Shown here: positions 1-7,887 of the stretch, in pieces
Layout of the letters: each line of letters starts with the position of its first letter
How positions within the stretch are numbered: the first letter of the stretch is position 1
Assembly (NCBI GenBank): GCA_944386385.1
Contig: CALXAV010000004.1
Span: 1-64,000 of the forward strand
Direction: 5' to 3'
DNA length: 64,000 nucleotides
Source of the DNA: an uncultured Clostridia bacterium
GTDB lineage: Bacteria > Bacillota > Clostridia > TANB77 > CAG-508
The notes under the pieces: model-generated
What the model was told of the DNA's origin: nothing
Databases searched by the model: none
Seen by the model: the letters and a program-made list of their open reading frames with translations, nothing else
Made by a program: the position numbers and the translations under genes

Positions 1-79
1 TTAAAATAAAATAAAAAACTAAGATAAATGAAGATATCGAGAGATAATTAATTCATTTATAGAGATAGGAGGAATAAAG

Positions 80-541
80 ATGGATAAATTAAGAGGATTT
101 GAAGTAGCAAAAGGATTTGAGGATAAGGAAATTAATTTACCAATAAGAAAAACAAAATATTCAGCAGGATATGATATAGAAGCTGCAGAAGATACAGTAG
201 TTCCTAGCTTCAAAAAAGGAATGAACCCAACACTTGTAAAAACAGGATTAAAAGCATATATGCAAGATGATGAAGTATTATTCTTATATAATAGAAGTTC
301 TAATCCAAAGAAAAAAGGATTAATTCTTGCAAATAGTGTAGGTGTGATTGATAAAGATTATTATGGAAATGTAGATAATGATGGTCACATTATGTTTGCT
401 TTTTATAATATCAAAGATGAAGACATCACTATAAAAAAAGGTGAGGCAATAGGGCAAGGGGTATTCCAAAAATACTTTGTTACAGATGATGATGCTGCTG
501 AAGGAGAAAGAAAAGGTGGGTTTGGATCAACTAGTAAATAA
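80..541 (+). CDS. dut: dUTP diphosphatase
   Basis: Cytoplasmic homotrimeric dUTPase that hydrolyses dUTP to dUMP and pyrophosphate, keeping uracil out of DNA and supplying dUMP for thymidylate synthesis. All five family motifs are visible in order: AGYD at residues 29-32, NRSSNPKKKG at 71-80 with the phosphate-binding RSS, GVIDKDYYGNV from 88 with the likely catalytic Asp91, KKGEAIGQGVFQKY near 120, and the glycine-rich C-terminal arm KGGFGSTSK. The length of 153 residues is normal. AGGAGG at 67-72 sets the ATG start. It stands as a single gene closed by a hairpin terminator. I see nothing phage-like around it. Confidence 0.95.
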   Translation: MDKLRGFEVAKGFEDKEINLPIRKTKYSAGYDIEAAEDTVVPSFKKGMNPTLVKTGLKAYMQDDEVLFLYNRSSNPKKKGLILANSVGVIDKDYYGNVDNDGHIMFAFYNIKDEDITIKKGEAIGQGVFQKYFVTDDDAAEGERKGGFGSTSK

Positions 542-627
542 AGGATAAGAAAAAAATTAAAAGTTTTTTCAAGAAAAATATTTTCTTAGAGTCGCAAGAG
601 TTTGAAAGAAAATATACATAAAAAATG

Positions 628-659
628 AAAGGCAAAGGCTTTGACTTTTGCCTTTTTTT
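628..659 (+). terminator. Rho-independent terminator after dut
   Basis: AAAGGCAAA pairs with TTTTGCCTTT across a short loop and runs into a T tract. The T tract also lies inside the spacer of the carD promoter, so the two signals overlap. Confidence 0.8.
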
Positions 660-669
660 GTAGTATAAT
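641..669 (+). promoter_or_regulatory. Promoter for carD
   Basis: TTGACT (641-646), a 17-bp spacer and TATAAT (664-669). Transcription would begin near 676, about 100 bases before the carD start codon, leaving a leader that contains a hairpin followed by a T run. Confidence 0.75.
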
Positions 670-688
670 AGAAATGGTTAAAAAATCC

Positions 689-739
689 AATAAAGTTATT
701 TTAAACCATAGTTTGACATAACTTTATTATCTTTTTTTC
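689..739 (+). promoter_or_regulatory. Terminator-like attenuator in the carD leader
   Basis: A perfect 11-bp inverted repeat (AATAAAGTTAT at 689-699, ATAACTTTATT at 718-728) is followed by a seven-T run at about 733-739. It sits between the carD promoter and the carD start. A second pairing, ATGGTT (674-679) with AACCAT (704-709), reaches into the hairpin loop and could form a pseudoknot or compete with folding. Regulation by attenuation is inferred. Confidence 0.45.
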
Positions 740-775
740 GCCGAAAAATATATTATGCTGAAAGGAGTGACTTAC

Positions 776-1339
776 ATGTTTAATGTAGGAGACAAGATAG
801 TATATCCAATGCATGGTGCAGGGGTAATAGACGCTATTGAAGAAAAAGATATTTTAGGGGAGAAACAATCTTATTACATATTGAAGATGCCTGGTGAGGT
901 TAAGGTTATGGTACCGACAGCAAAGGCAGAAGAAGTTGGAGTAAGAAATATTATAGATAAAAGTTCAGCAGATAAAGTAATAGGTGTACTAGAGCAAGAT
1001 GAAACTGCAATGGATAAAAATTGGAATAAAAGATATAGAGACAATATGGAAAAAATGAAGAGTGGAGATATCTATGAAGTTGCAGATGTTGTCAGAAACT
1101 TAAGTTTTAAACAAAAAGAAAAAGGTCTATCTACAGGTGAAAAGAAGATGTTAAATAATGCAAAACAAATAATGATAAGCGAATTAGTTTTAGCAGAACA
1201 TGCGTCACAAGAAGAGGTAGAACAATTAGTAGAAAATAAAATTAACACTTCATTTAAAATGTTTAGAACAGATGATATGAAACCAGAGAGTGTAGTAAAT
1301 AAATTTATTCCATTTGATGGAACAGGAACAGACGAATAA
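776..1339 (+). CDS. carD: CarD/CdnL-family RNA polymerase-binding regulator
   Basis: Transcription factor that binds the RNA polymerase beta subunit through an N-terminal Tudor-like RID domain and stabilises open promoter complexes, usually at rRNA and housekeeping promoters. The protein begins with FNVGDKIVYPMHGAGVI, typical of the family's first strands (residues 2-18), and continues into a helical C-terminal half that is lysine- and glutamate-rich (about 75-170). Length is 187 residues from the ATG at 776, chosen because AAAGGAG (761-767) lies at correct spacing; an in-frame ATG at 755 lacks a ribosome site. Its own promoter and an attenuator-like leader precede it, and a strong terminator follows. 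Confidence 0.9.
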   Translation: MFNVGDKIVYPMHGAGVIDAIEEKDILGEKQSYYILKMPGEVKVMVPTAKAEEVGVRNIIDKSSADKVIGVLEQDETAMDKNWNKRYRDNMEKMKSGDIYEVADVVRNLSFKQKEKGLSTGEKKMLNNAKQIMISELVLAEHASQEEVEQLVENKINTSFKMFRTDDMKPESVVNKFIPFDGTGTDE

Positions 1340-1340
1340 A

Positions 1341-1377
1341 AAAGGTCATATGAGTAAGATGCTCATATGACTTTTTT
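1341..1377 (+). terminator. Rho-independent terminator after carD
   Basis: GTCATATGAG and CTCATATGAC form a 10-bp perfect stem around a 7-base loop, flanked by A and T runs. Confidence 0.9.
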
Positions 1378-1465
1378 AATAATTTTCTATTTCTTTAATA
1401 ATTTCAATTCCTGTCATTTCGCAAGGAATGTTAATTTTTTAATATAATTTTTATCTAAATTTTTA

Positions 1466-1669
1466 ATGTTCTTAAATATACTTTTCCCTTTTATAGATTT
1501 AGCTCTTTTTATTTAGGAGCCATTAGGACTAATTTTTTTATGTTTAGGAAATCCGTTATTAATAAGTTGGATTTCTTTACTTGTAATTCATTTTGGATTG
1601 CTACTATGCTTGTTGATTGAAATTAAAAGAAAAATGTTCCATGAATCTAATACAACTTCTATAAATTAA
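1466..1669 (+). pseudogene. Remnant of a small membrane protein with an in-frame TAG
   Basis: An open frame of 67 codons, ATG to TAA, is interrupted only by TAG at 1514-1516. The translation is very hydrophobic: MFLNILFPFIDLALFI before the stop and EPLGLIFLCLGNPLLISWIS plus a second hydrophobic stretch after it, ending in a charged tail. There is no Shine-Dalgarno. This looks like a decayed membrane-protein fragment, but AT-rich noise encodes hydrophobic peptides easily, so the call is weak. The rest of the 1378-1681 gap shows nothing else. Confidence 0.3.
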
Positions 1670-1681
1670 AATATTTTAGAT

Positions 1682-1722
1682 AAAAAAATAGATTTATCAA
1701 AACTTTATGAATTGATAAATCT
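1682..1722 (-). terminator. Terminator of tRNA-Leu
   Basis: On the minus strand AGATTTATCA pairs with TGATAAATCT and is followed by a T run, immediately downstream of the tRNA 3' end. Confidence 0.85.
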
Positions 1723-1723
1723 A

Positions 1724-1812
1724 TGGTGCAGATGGCCGGAATCGAACCGGCACGAGGTTTAACCCTCGCAGGATTTTAAGTCCTGTGCGTCTACCAATTC
1801 CGCCACATCTGC
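1724..1812 (-). tRNA. tRNA-Leu (anticodon UAA)
   Basis: Minus-strand cloverleaf of 89 nt including the encoded CCA. The acceptor stem GCAGATG pairs with CATCTGC, the anticodon loop CTTAAAA gives UAA, a long variable arm (GCGAGGGTTAAACCTCGT) marks a class II tRNA, and GGTTCGAATCC is the T arm. Confidence 0.97.
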
Positions 1813-1846
1813 ATATAAAGAATTGGTTTTTCTTACGACAATAGTT

Positions 1847-1875
1847 ATTATAATATGTTAGAAGAGATTTGTCAA
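1847..1875 (-). promoter_or_regulatory. Promoter for tRNA-Leu
   Basis: On the minus strand TTGACA (1875-1870), a 17-bp spacer and TATAAT (1852-1847): a full-consensus promoter firing into the tRNA. Confidence 0.85.
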
Positions 1876-1990
1876 TAAGAAAAAGAAAAAAATTCAAAAA
1901 AGTTTTTCAAAAATTTTAATTTAATGGAAAAATTTAAAGAAATAAAATAAAACAAAATGGAGAAAAATAATAGAAATAGGAGGTGAAAAA

Positions 1991-3115
1991 ATGAAAAATA
2001 CAATAAAAATAATAGTATTTTTTATGATTTTATTAGGTAGTTTATTTATAATACCAAATTTAAGCAATGCTGCTACACCAGTTACTGATGAAACTTCATT
2101 AAATGAAGCAGTAAATACTGCAGATTCAGGTTCAACAATAACACTTCAAAATGATATAACAGTAACAAAACCAATAGTAATTCAAAAAGAACTTACAATT
2201 GATGGTAATGGTCATAATGTAGTAGGTGATAACAGCTGGACATCAACATCAGGAAACCAAACAATGTTTACAGCACAATTTTCAGCAGGAAAGCTTACAT
2301 TAAAAGACATTAATTTAAAAAATGGACCTAAATATGGTGTACAATCATATGATGGAGCAACTGTAATACTTGATAATGTTTCAATAACTGGCTTTAAATA
2401 TGGTGGAGTCCTTGCAAATGGAGGAAAAGTAGAAGTAAGAGGATTACATTTAGGATATAATGGAACAGGAGAAAATAACGGTATAGAAATTGATAAAGGA
2501 GCATCAGCAACTAATAATCCTACATTAGTAATGAATGGAGTATTAACTACTGATACAAATAAAAATACTATTCATATTGCAGAAAATGGACATCTTACAG
2601 ACTTTACAATTACAAATACAGAAAATACAACAAATAAAGTTGTTCTTTCAGGAGATAAGGTTGTTTTGACAGATAAGAATGATAACGTAATAGCAGAATC
2701 AACAATACCTGATAAAGCAACACCAAGTGTTGATATTCAGAAAGTTATAGTAAGTTTAGTTGTAAATGATAAAACTTATAAAATAGCAGTAGATAGTGGA
2801 GAAAAATTAACTGAAGATATGTTAAAATCGCATGTGAAATTAGATAGTGGATATACAATTGAAGGTTATTATACAGATGCAGATTTTACAACAAAATTCG
2901 ACTTTAATAATACTATAACAAAAGATACAACTATCTTTGTTAAAATTTCTGAAGTTCAAGAAAATACAAATAATACCACAAACACAGTACAAAAAGTGGA
3001 AAAAGATAAAACTCCTAAAACAGGAAGTGAAAATTATTTAGGAATTGCAGCATTAACAATATTATTCTCAGTAACAACTATTGTTCTAATAAGAAATAAA
3101 AATAAAGAAGGATAG
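1991..3115 (+). CDS. Secreted, sortase-anchored surface protein with beta-helix and InlB-type repeat
   Basis: Predicted cell-wall-anchored protein of 374 residues; its ligand or activity is unknown. A signal peptide (about 1-27, ending SNAA) leads into a repetitive region (about 30-215) with strand-turn spacing like a right-handed beta-helix, as in pectate-lyase-like folds. Residues about 250-320 (LVVNDKTYKIAVDSGEKL, then GYYTDADFTTKFDF) resemble the Listeria-Bacteroides/InlB B repeat. The C-terminus carries TPKTG, a hydrophobic segment and a basic tail, a classic sorting signal. AGGAGGTG precedes the ATG. The next gene is a class B sortase, so this is probably its dedicated substrate. The preceding stretch 1876-1990 shows no strong promoter. 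Confidence 0.8.
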   Translation: MKNTIKIIVFFMILLGSLFIIPNLSNAATPVTDETSLNEAVNTADSGSTITLQNDITVTKPIVIQKELTIDGNGHNVVGDNSWTSTSGNQTMFTAQFSAGKLTLKDINLKNGPKYGVQSYDGATVILDNVSITGFKYGGVLANGGKVEVRGLHLGYNGTGENNGIEIDKGASATNNPTLVMNGVLTTDTNKNTIHIAENGHLTDFTITNTENTTNKVVLSGDKVVLTDKNDNVIAESTIPDKATPSVDIQKVIVSLVVNDKTYKIAVDSGEKLTEDMLKSHVKLDSGYTIEGYYTDADFTTKFDFNNTITKDTTIFVKISEVQENTNNTTNTVQKVEKDKTPKTGSENYLGIAALTILFSVTTIVLIRNKNKEG

Positions 3116-3132
3116 ACTAAAAGTCTATCCTT
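3108..3132 (+). terminator. Hairpin across the stop codon of the surface-protein gene
   Basis: AAGGATAGAC and GTCTATCCTT form a 10-bp perfect stem around a 5-base loop that includes the TAG stop. No T run follows, so partial termination or mRNA 3'-end protection between substrate and sortase is more likely than full termination. Confidence 0.5.
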
Positions 3133-3143
3133 ATAAAATAACT

Positions 3144-3926
3144 ATGAAAAAAAGAAAAAAGGGGATAATATTAATAATTTATATTATTTTAGTTTCTTTA
3201 ATAATTGTATCAATTATATATATGGTAAAAGAATTTTATTGGAAAAAGGAAGCGGTAGAAGAAACTAAAATAGTAGACACAATAGAAGTTGATGAGAGTA
3301 AAGTAACAAAAGAAAGTACAAAAAGAATGATACAAGTGAAAAGTTTACAACAAGAAAATTCAGACATTGTTGGCTTTCTTGAAATAGAGAATACAAATAT
3401 AAACTATCCTGTAATACAAGGATTAGATAATGAATATTATATGACTCATAACTATAAAAAAGAAAAATCAAAAAATGGAGCTATATTTTTAGATAAAGAT
3501 TATGATTGGAATATTCAGAGTAATAACTATTTGATTTATGGACATAATCTAAATAATGGGACGATGTTTCAAGAATTGTTAAAATATGCTGATGAAAGTT
3601 ATTATAAAGAACATTCAAAGATTTTATTTACAACTGCAGATGAAGAGGAGTCATATGACATAATTTCAGTATTTAAATCAAAGGTATATTATACATCTGA
3701 TGATGTGTTTAAATATTACTTTTTTATAAATCCTGAAACAGAAGAGGAATATAATGATTATATAAAAAATGTAAAAGAACTTTCTTTATATGATATAGAA
3801 GAAACAGCCCAATATGGTACACAATTAATTACCTTATCCACTTGTTCATATCATGTAAAAGATGGAAGATTTGTTATTGTGGGTGCTAAAAGAGAAAAAC
3901 AAGAAGAAATTAAAACTTTTCCGTAA
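3144..3926 (+). CDS. srtB: Class B sortase
   Basis: Membrane-anchored transpeptidase that cleaves a sorting signal and joins the protein to peptidoglycan. An N-terminal membrane segment (about residues 8-28) is followed by a linker and the sortase barrel. The catalytic triad is visible: His134 in YGHNLNN, Cys234 in TLSTCSYH and Arg242 in DGRFVIVGAKR. The length of 260 residues and the TLSTC signature fit class B. It lies 28 bases after a TPKTG-bearing surface protein. Canonical SrtB enzymes prefer NPQTN, but the C. difficile enzyme accepts (S/P)PXTG, so the pairing is plausible. The ATG at 3144 lacks a clear Shine-Dalgarno; the start is somewhat uncertain. Confidence 0.88.
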   Translation: MKKRKKGIILIIYIILVSLIIVSIIYMVKEFYWKKEAVEETKIVDTIEVDESKVTKESTKRMIQVKSLQQENSDIVGFLEIENTNINYPVIQGLDNEYYMTHNYKKEKSKNGAIFLDKDYDWNIQSNNYLIYGHNLNNGTMFQELLKYADESYYKEHSKILFTTADEEESYDIISVFKSKVYYTSDDVFKYYFFINPETEEEYNDYIKNVKELSLYDIEETAQYGTQLITLSTCSYHVKDGRFVIVGAKREKQEEIKTFP

Positions 3927-3977
3927 TAATATTATGGGAAAGTTTTTATATTATATGAAAACAAAAATGTTTTAAAC

Positions 3978-4006
3978 TAGACAAAAAGTAAAAAAACTGT
4001 TATATT
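3978..4006 (+). promoter_or_regulatory. Promoter for the 4030 gene and rdgB
   Basis: TAGACA (3978-3983), a 17-bp spacer and TATATT (4001-4006), about 24 bases before the ATG at 4030. Confidence 0.5.
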
Positions 4007-4029
4007 ACTAAACGAAGGAGTTGTGAAAA

Positions 4030-4365
4030 ATGAAGGTAAATAAAGAAGAAATGTTTAGAAAATTCGAAGGGCGTCTAAAAATATTAAATATTAGAGCAAA
4101 TTTTTCAGGAGATGAAAAGGCTAAGGAATATCAAGAAATGATAGGAAAGCTAGAGCAAATAAGAAAAAATAGACATTTGTCAATGGTAACAGAGGAAAAT
4201 GAAGAAAGTATAATATATTCACAATTACTTGATGTGATTAACAGAGGATATGATCAAGATAATGAAGATGCTGTATATGGAGATGTAAAACAATTACTAA
4301 GTGATTATACTCTAAATGATAGTGGTAAAGAACAAGGTGAAGTTGATATAGGAGAAGAAAGATAG
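4030..4365 (+). CDS. Small acidic protein of unknown function, cotranscribed with rdgB
   Basis: I do not recognise this 111-residue protein. The first half is basic and probably helical (KVNKEEMFRKFEGRLKIL at 2-19, then up to about 55); the second half is acidic and ends GEVDIGEER. There is no signal peptide or membrane segment, so it is likely cytoplasmic. AAGGAG lies eight bases before the ATG. Its stop codon shares one base with the GTG start of rdgB, so translation of the two is probably coupled. A role near nucleotide-pool housekeeping is only suggested by that coupling. Confidence 0.7.
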   Translation: MKVNKEEMFRKFEGRLKILNIRANFSGDEKAKEYQEMIGKLEQIRKNRHLSMVTEENEESIIYSQLLDVINRGYDQDNEDAVYGDVKQLLSDYTLNDSGKEQGEVDIGEER

Positions 4366-4949
4366 TGAAAAAGATTGTGGTTGCGACTAATAATAAAGGA
4401 AAACTAAAAGAGATAAAAGAAATTTTAGCTGAATATGAGTTATTAAGTTTAGAAGAAGTTGGAATTAAGATAAATGTTAAAGAAGATGAGAATACATTTA
4501 GAGGCAATGCTTTGAAAAAAGCAAAAGAAGTTTTTAAAATAACTAATATGCCATGTTTAGCTGATGATAGTGGGTTATGTATAAATGTTTTCAATAATTG
4601 GCCAGGAGTAGAGACAGCAAGATTTTTAGGAGAAAAAGCTTCACAAGAAGATAGGAATAAATACATATTAGATAAGATGAAAGAGAAGAATGGAGAAGAA
4701 AGAAATGCAAAGGTTGTATGCGATATAGCTTATGTTGATAATGAAAAAGAAACTGTAGTAGAAGGTATTGTATCAGGAAAAATATCTAAAGAAGAAAGAG
4801 GAGATAATGGCTTTGGTTTTGATAGTATATTTGAATTAGAAGATGGGAGAACCTTAGCAGAGTTATCAGAAAAAGAAAAAAACGAAGTAAGTAGCAGAAG
4901 AATAGCTTTAGAAAAAGTGAAAAAACAATTAGAAATTAACAAAGAATAA
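4365..4949 (+). CDS. rdgB: XTP/dITP diphosphatase (RdgB/HAM1 family)
   Basis: House-cleaning pyrophosphatase that removes deaminated purine nucleotides (XTP, dITP, ITP) by cleaving them to monophosphates. The N-terminus KKIVVATNNKGKLKEIKEIL carries the family's substrate-binding TNNKGK; CLADDSGLCI (near residue 65) holds the acidic metal-binding pair; PGVETARF, GDNGFGFDSIF near 145 and the C-terminal SEKEKNEVSSRRIAL are all conserved. The length of 194 residues is standard. The start is GTG, overlapping the previous stop TAG by one base, with GGAGAAG upstream. Confidence 0.95.
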   Translation: MKKIVVATNNKGKLKEIKEILAEYELLSLEEVGIKINVKEDENTFRGNALKKAKEVFKITNMPCLADDSGLCINVFNNWPGVETARFLGEKASQEDRNKYILDKMKEKNGEERNAKVVCDIAYVDNEKETVVEGIVSGKISKEERGDNGFGFDSIFELEDGRTLAELSEKEKNEVSSRRIALEKVKKQLEINKE

Positions 4950-4978
4950 ACTAAAAGTGGAAAAATGCGGTAAAATCA

Positions 4979-5007
4979 TTGACAAATATATCTATCTATG
5001 TTAAAAT
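4979..5007 (+). promoter_or_regulatory. Promoter for rplU-rpmA
   Basis: TTGACA (4979-4984), a 17-bp spacer and TAAAAT (5002-5007). Transcription from about 5014 gives a leader of roughly 97 nt before rplU. Confidence 0.8.
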
Positions 5008-5013
5008 AAATAA

Positions 5014-5100
5014 CTGTAATCCGCTTAGTCAAGGCGCCTAAATATTAACAGTTGTTAATTGCCTGAATTTAAGGATTAGCGAGTATACAAATAAGGGAGG
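5014..5100 (+). promoter_or_regulatory. rplU leader, candidate L21 autoregulatory element
   Basis: The untranslated region contains AACTGTAATCCGCTTAGTC, the CG-rich AAGGCGCC and AACAGTTGTTAA with complementarity (AACTGT with ACAGTT), then ends at the ribosome site. Position and layout match the Firmicutes L21 leader family (Rfam L21_leader), which is proposed to bind L21. The assignment rests on context; I could not run a covariance search. Confidence 0.5.
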
Positions 5101-5110
5101 TGCATTTTAG

Positions 5111-5476
5111 ATGTACGCAATAATCGAAAGCTGTGGAAAACAATACAAAGTAGCAGAAGGAGATGTTGTATTTTTCGAAAAATTAGATGCAGAGGAAGGT
5201 AAAAAAGTAACTTTTGATAAAGTTATGTTAGTATCTGAAGATGGAAAAGTACAAGTTGGAAATCCTTATGTTAAAGGTGTAAAAGTAGAAGGAAAAGTAG
5301 TTTCTCATGGTAAAGCTAAAAAAATCATTGTTTTCAAAATGAAAGCTAAAGCTAATTATAGAAGAAGATATGGTCATAGACAACCATATACAAAAGTAGA
5401 AATTACTTCAATAAAAACAGCAGCAAAGAAAGCTGCAACAACAGCTAAAAAAGAAGCTGAAAAAGTAGAAGCTTAA
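5111..5476 (+). CDS. rplU: 50S ribosomal protein L21
   Basis: Large-subunit protein binding 23S rRNA near domain I. The sequence [18 protein letters not shown] and the signature [21 protein letters not shown] (first half around residues 78-97) are diagnostic. The core ends near residue 102 and is followed by a 20-residue Ala/Lys-rich tail ([16 protein letters not shown]), longer than in Bacillus. AGGGAGGTG precedes the ATG. Only 61 bases separate it from rpmA; the small gene ysxB/prp that usually lies between them in Firmicutes is absent. Confidence 0.97.
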   Translation: MYAIIESCGKQYKVAEGDVVFFEKLDAEEGKKVTFDKVMLVSEDGKVQVGNPYVKGVKVEGKVVSHGKAKKIIVFKMKAKANYRRRYGHRQPYTKVEITSIKTAAKKAATTAKKEAEKVEA

Positions 5477-5537
5477 TTTTAAAAGATGTTTAATAAGCGA
5501 AAAAATAAATAAAAAAGTCGAAAGGAGTTGAGAAAGC

Positions 5538-5801
5538 ATGGCTCATAAAAAAGGTCAAAGTAGTAGCCGTAACGGTAGAGATAGTGAATCAAAAAGACTT
5601 GGTGTTAAAAGAGCAGATGGACAATTTGTTTTAGCAGGAAATATCCTAGTAAGACAAAGAGGTACAAAAGTACATCCAGGAGTTAATGTTGGAAAAGGTA
5701 GCGATGACACATTATTTGCTTTAATCGACGGAAATGTAAAATTTGAAAGAAAAGGTAAAGATAAAAAACAAGTAAGTGTTTATCCAGTAGCACAAGCTTA
5801 A
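5538..5801 (+). CDS. rpmA: 50S ribosomal protein L27, without the Firmicutes N-terminal extension
   Basis: L27 reaches into the peptidyl transferase centre with its flexible N-terminus. The protein is 87 residues and starts directly with [20 protein letters not shown], the mature form seen in E. coli. Most Firmicutes encode an extra segment (type LxLQFFA) that the protease Prp removes. Here a TGA lies two codons upstream of the ATG in the same frame, so no extension can be encoded, and AAAGGAG fits this start. The missing extension agrees with the missing prp gene next door. Confidence 0.96.
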   Translation: MAHKKGQSSSRNGRDSESKRLGVKRADGQFVLAGNILVRQRGTKVHPGVNVGKGSDDTLFALIDGNVKFERKGKDKKQVSVYPVAQA

Positions 5802-5814
5802 TTTTGATAAGAAG

Positions 5815-5849
5815 TAAGATATAGAGTATATTCTATATCTTATTTTTTT
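5815..5849 (+). terminator. Terminator after rplU-rpmA
   Basis: TAAGATATAGA and TCTATATCTTA pair as a perfect stem followed by a seven-T run. Confidence 0.9.
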
Positions 5850-5899
5850 GATTTTAAGCTTTTAGTACTCCCATAATACGATAATTTTTGCTATTTTGC

Positions 5900-5928
5900 T
5901 TGATAATCTAGATAATTAATGATAAAAT
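5900..5928 (+). promoter_or_regulatory. Promoter for the first surface-glycan operon
   Basis: TTGATA (5900-5905), 17-bp spacer, TAAAAT (5923-5928), about 28 bases before the first gene. Gene gaps downstream to 23706 are mostly under 25 bases, so this may drive the whole 18-kb set. Confidence 0.65.
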
Positions 5929-5956
5929 CAAAAAAAATAAGAAAGGTTGGAACAAA

Positions 5957-7879
5957 ATGGCAAAGATAATTAGTTTTGACATTTGGGATACAATTATAAA
6001 AAGAAAATGTCATCCAGAAGAAATAAAACTTGCAACAGCAAGATATATAGTTCTAAAATATAATAATGAATTAAAAGATGAATATAAAAATATATATGAA
6101 ATATTAAAAAGAAGAGATGAAATAGAAGCAGAGGAATGTAAGAAAAATAAAGAAAAAGGTTTTGACGAAGAATGTAGAATCTTAGATGTTTTTAAGATAT
6201 TAGAAAAAGAAATATTCGATAAAGAAATGAATATAGAAGAAGAACTTCTAAGAGAAGAGATAGAACAAGAAAAAAGGGTAATATTTATAAATCCAGAAAT
6301 ATTATCTATATTTGAGAAATACAAAGATTTAAAAATGTATTGTATTTCTGACTTTTATATGAGTGCTGAAAGTTTAAAAGAACTTTTAGATTATTTAAAT
6401 TTACCTGTAAAGATTGAAAAAATATATAGTTCTGCAGATTATCTATTAAATAAGAGAACAGGTAAATTATATAAAGAAGCAGAAAAAGAAATAGGAATAA
6501 AACCAGAAAACCACATACATGTTGGAGATAATCAATATTCAGATATAGAAATGGCAAATAACCTAGGAATAGAAACAATAAAAACTACTAAAACAGAGTT
6601 TGACTTTGTCCCAGAAAAAGGAAGAAAGTTTAACTTTGATTTGTCATGCGTAAAAAAAGAAGAAAAAACTAAAGAAGATAGAATATTTAATACTGGAGTA
6701 GACTTAGCACCATTACTATATTTCTTTGGATATAGTATTGTTGAATATGCGATAAAAAATAAAATACCAACAGTATATTATGCAACAAGAGAAGGAGAAA
6801 CATTTATAAAAATTCATGAACTCATAAAAGAAAATAATCCATTTGGTGTAAAACTACCAGAGAGTGAAATTATTGAAGTTAGTAGAATGGGAACTTTTTC
6901 TGCTTCATTAAAAGAGTTTTCTATATTAGAGTTATTACGTTTATGGTCTCAATATAGAGAACAAAGCATGAAAGCTTTATTTAAAACTTTAGCAATAGAC
7001 ATTAAGCCATATCAAAAATATATGGATAAATATGATATTGATATAGAAGAAAAAATATTATGTCCTTGGTTTGATATTAGAGTTCAAGAACTTTGCTTAG
7101 ATAAAGAATTTACAGAACAAGTAAACAAGGAAATAAAAAGAAAAAGAGAAGAAATACTTGAGTATTTTGAAAAATCTAAAGGTATAGTAAATGATGCTAA
7201 ACCAATGTTTATGGTTGATATCGGATGGAGAGGAACTATTCAAGATAATTTAGCTTATATCTTTACAAATAAAAAAATAGGTGGATATTATTTAACTTTA
7301 TATGATTTCTATAATATTCAACCTAAAAATACTTACAAACTTAGTTTCATAGATGATAAGAATATAAGAGATAATGAAGTTGCAAGTATGATTACATTGT
7401 TAGAATGGATATATAATCCAGGAACAGGTAGTGTAACAGGATATAAAGATGGAAAAGCAATAAGAAGAGCAAAAGATGAAGAAACAAAGATTGTAAAAGA
7501 ATATATAAAACCAATGCAAGATGGTATGCTTGAAGGTGCAAAAGTTATTAATGAATATATGAAATATCATCCATATGAAGCAGAAGAAACAAAACAATAT
7601 GTTTATGAATTAATTAGGAAAACAAAAACAAATCCAAGTAAAGAATTAATAGAAGCATATTACAGCATGGTATTTAATGATACATTTGGAACAGCCGAGT
7701 ATGTTGAAAAAGATGATAAACTTACATTTATGCAAAAACTTAATATATTTAAATGTAGAAACATGTTAAGAGACGAAACTTGGAAAGAAGCATTTATTGT
7801 ATATAACAATTTAGGATATATGAATGTATTATTAAACTTTAAAGCAGTTGTAAGAAAAATACTTGGAAAGGGTAAATAA
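5957..7879 (+). CDS. HAD-superfamily hydrolase-domain protein (COG5610-like)
   Basis: Large cytoplasmic protein of 640 residues heading the glycan operon. The N-terminal third is a HAD phosphohydrolase domain: SFDIWDT (nucleophile Asp8), CISDFYMS (129-135) and HVGDNQYSD (188-196) are motifs I, II and IV. Motif I has DIWDT in place of DxDxT, as in COG5610 proteins. The remaining 430 residues (with EYAIKNKIPTVYYATREGE near 266 and FMVDIGWRG near 421) have no function I can name, although such two-part proteins recur in polysaccharide loci. No signal peptide or membrane span is seen. The substrate is unknown. Confidence 0.75.
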   Translation: MAKIISFDIWDTIIKRKCHPEEIKLATARYIVLKYNNELKDEYKNIYEILKRRDEIEAEECKKNKEKGFDEECRILDVFKILEKEIFDKEMNIEEELLREEIEQEKRVIFINPEILSIFEKYKDLKMYCISDFYMSAESLKELLDYLNLPVKIEKIYSSADYLLNKRTGKLYKEAEKEIGIKPENHIHVGDNQYSDIEMANNLGIETIKTTKTEFDFVPEKGRKFNFDLSCVKKEEKTKEDRIFNTGVDLAPLLYFFGYSIVEYAIKNKIPTVYYATREGETFIKIHELIKENNPFGVKLPESEIIEVSRMGTFSASLKEFSILELLRLWSQYREQSMKALFKTLAIDIKPYQKYMDKYDIDIEEKILCPWFDIRVQELCLDKEFTEQVNKEIKRKREEILEYFEKSKGIVNDAKPMFMVDIGWRGTIQDNLAYIFTNKKIGGYYLTLYDFYNIQPKNTYKLSFIDDKNIRDNEVASMITLLEWIYNPGTGSVTGYKDGKAIRRAKDEETKIVKEYIKPMQDGMLEGAKVINEYMKYHPYEAEETKQYVYELIRKTKTNPSKELIEAYYSMVFNDTFGTAEYVEKDDKLTFMQKLNIFKCRNMLRDETWKEAFIVYNNLGYMNVLLNFKAVVRKILGKGK

Positions 7880-7887
7880 AAGGAACA

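Noticed and set aside
80..541. dut as a sign of a prophage edge
   Set aside because: No phage structural or integrase genes nearby, and the neighbours are chromosomal housekeeping genes.
1514..1516. In-frame TAG inside a hydrophobic 67-codon frame, possibly a recoded stop
   Set aside because: No ribosome site, no recognisable protein and no second example of TAG read-through in the window; a decayed fragment or chance AT-rich frame is more likely.
4950..5110. A small open frame upstream of rplU
   Set aside because: No start codon with a ribosome site; the region is better explained as a structured leader.
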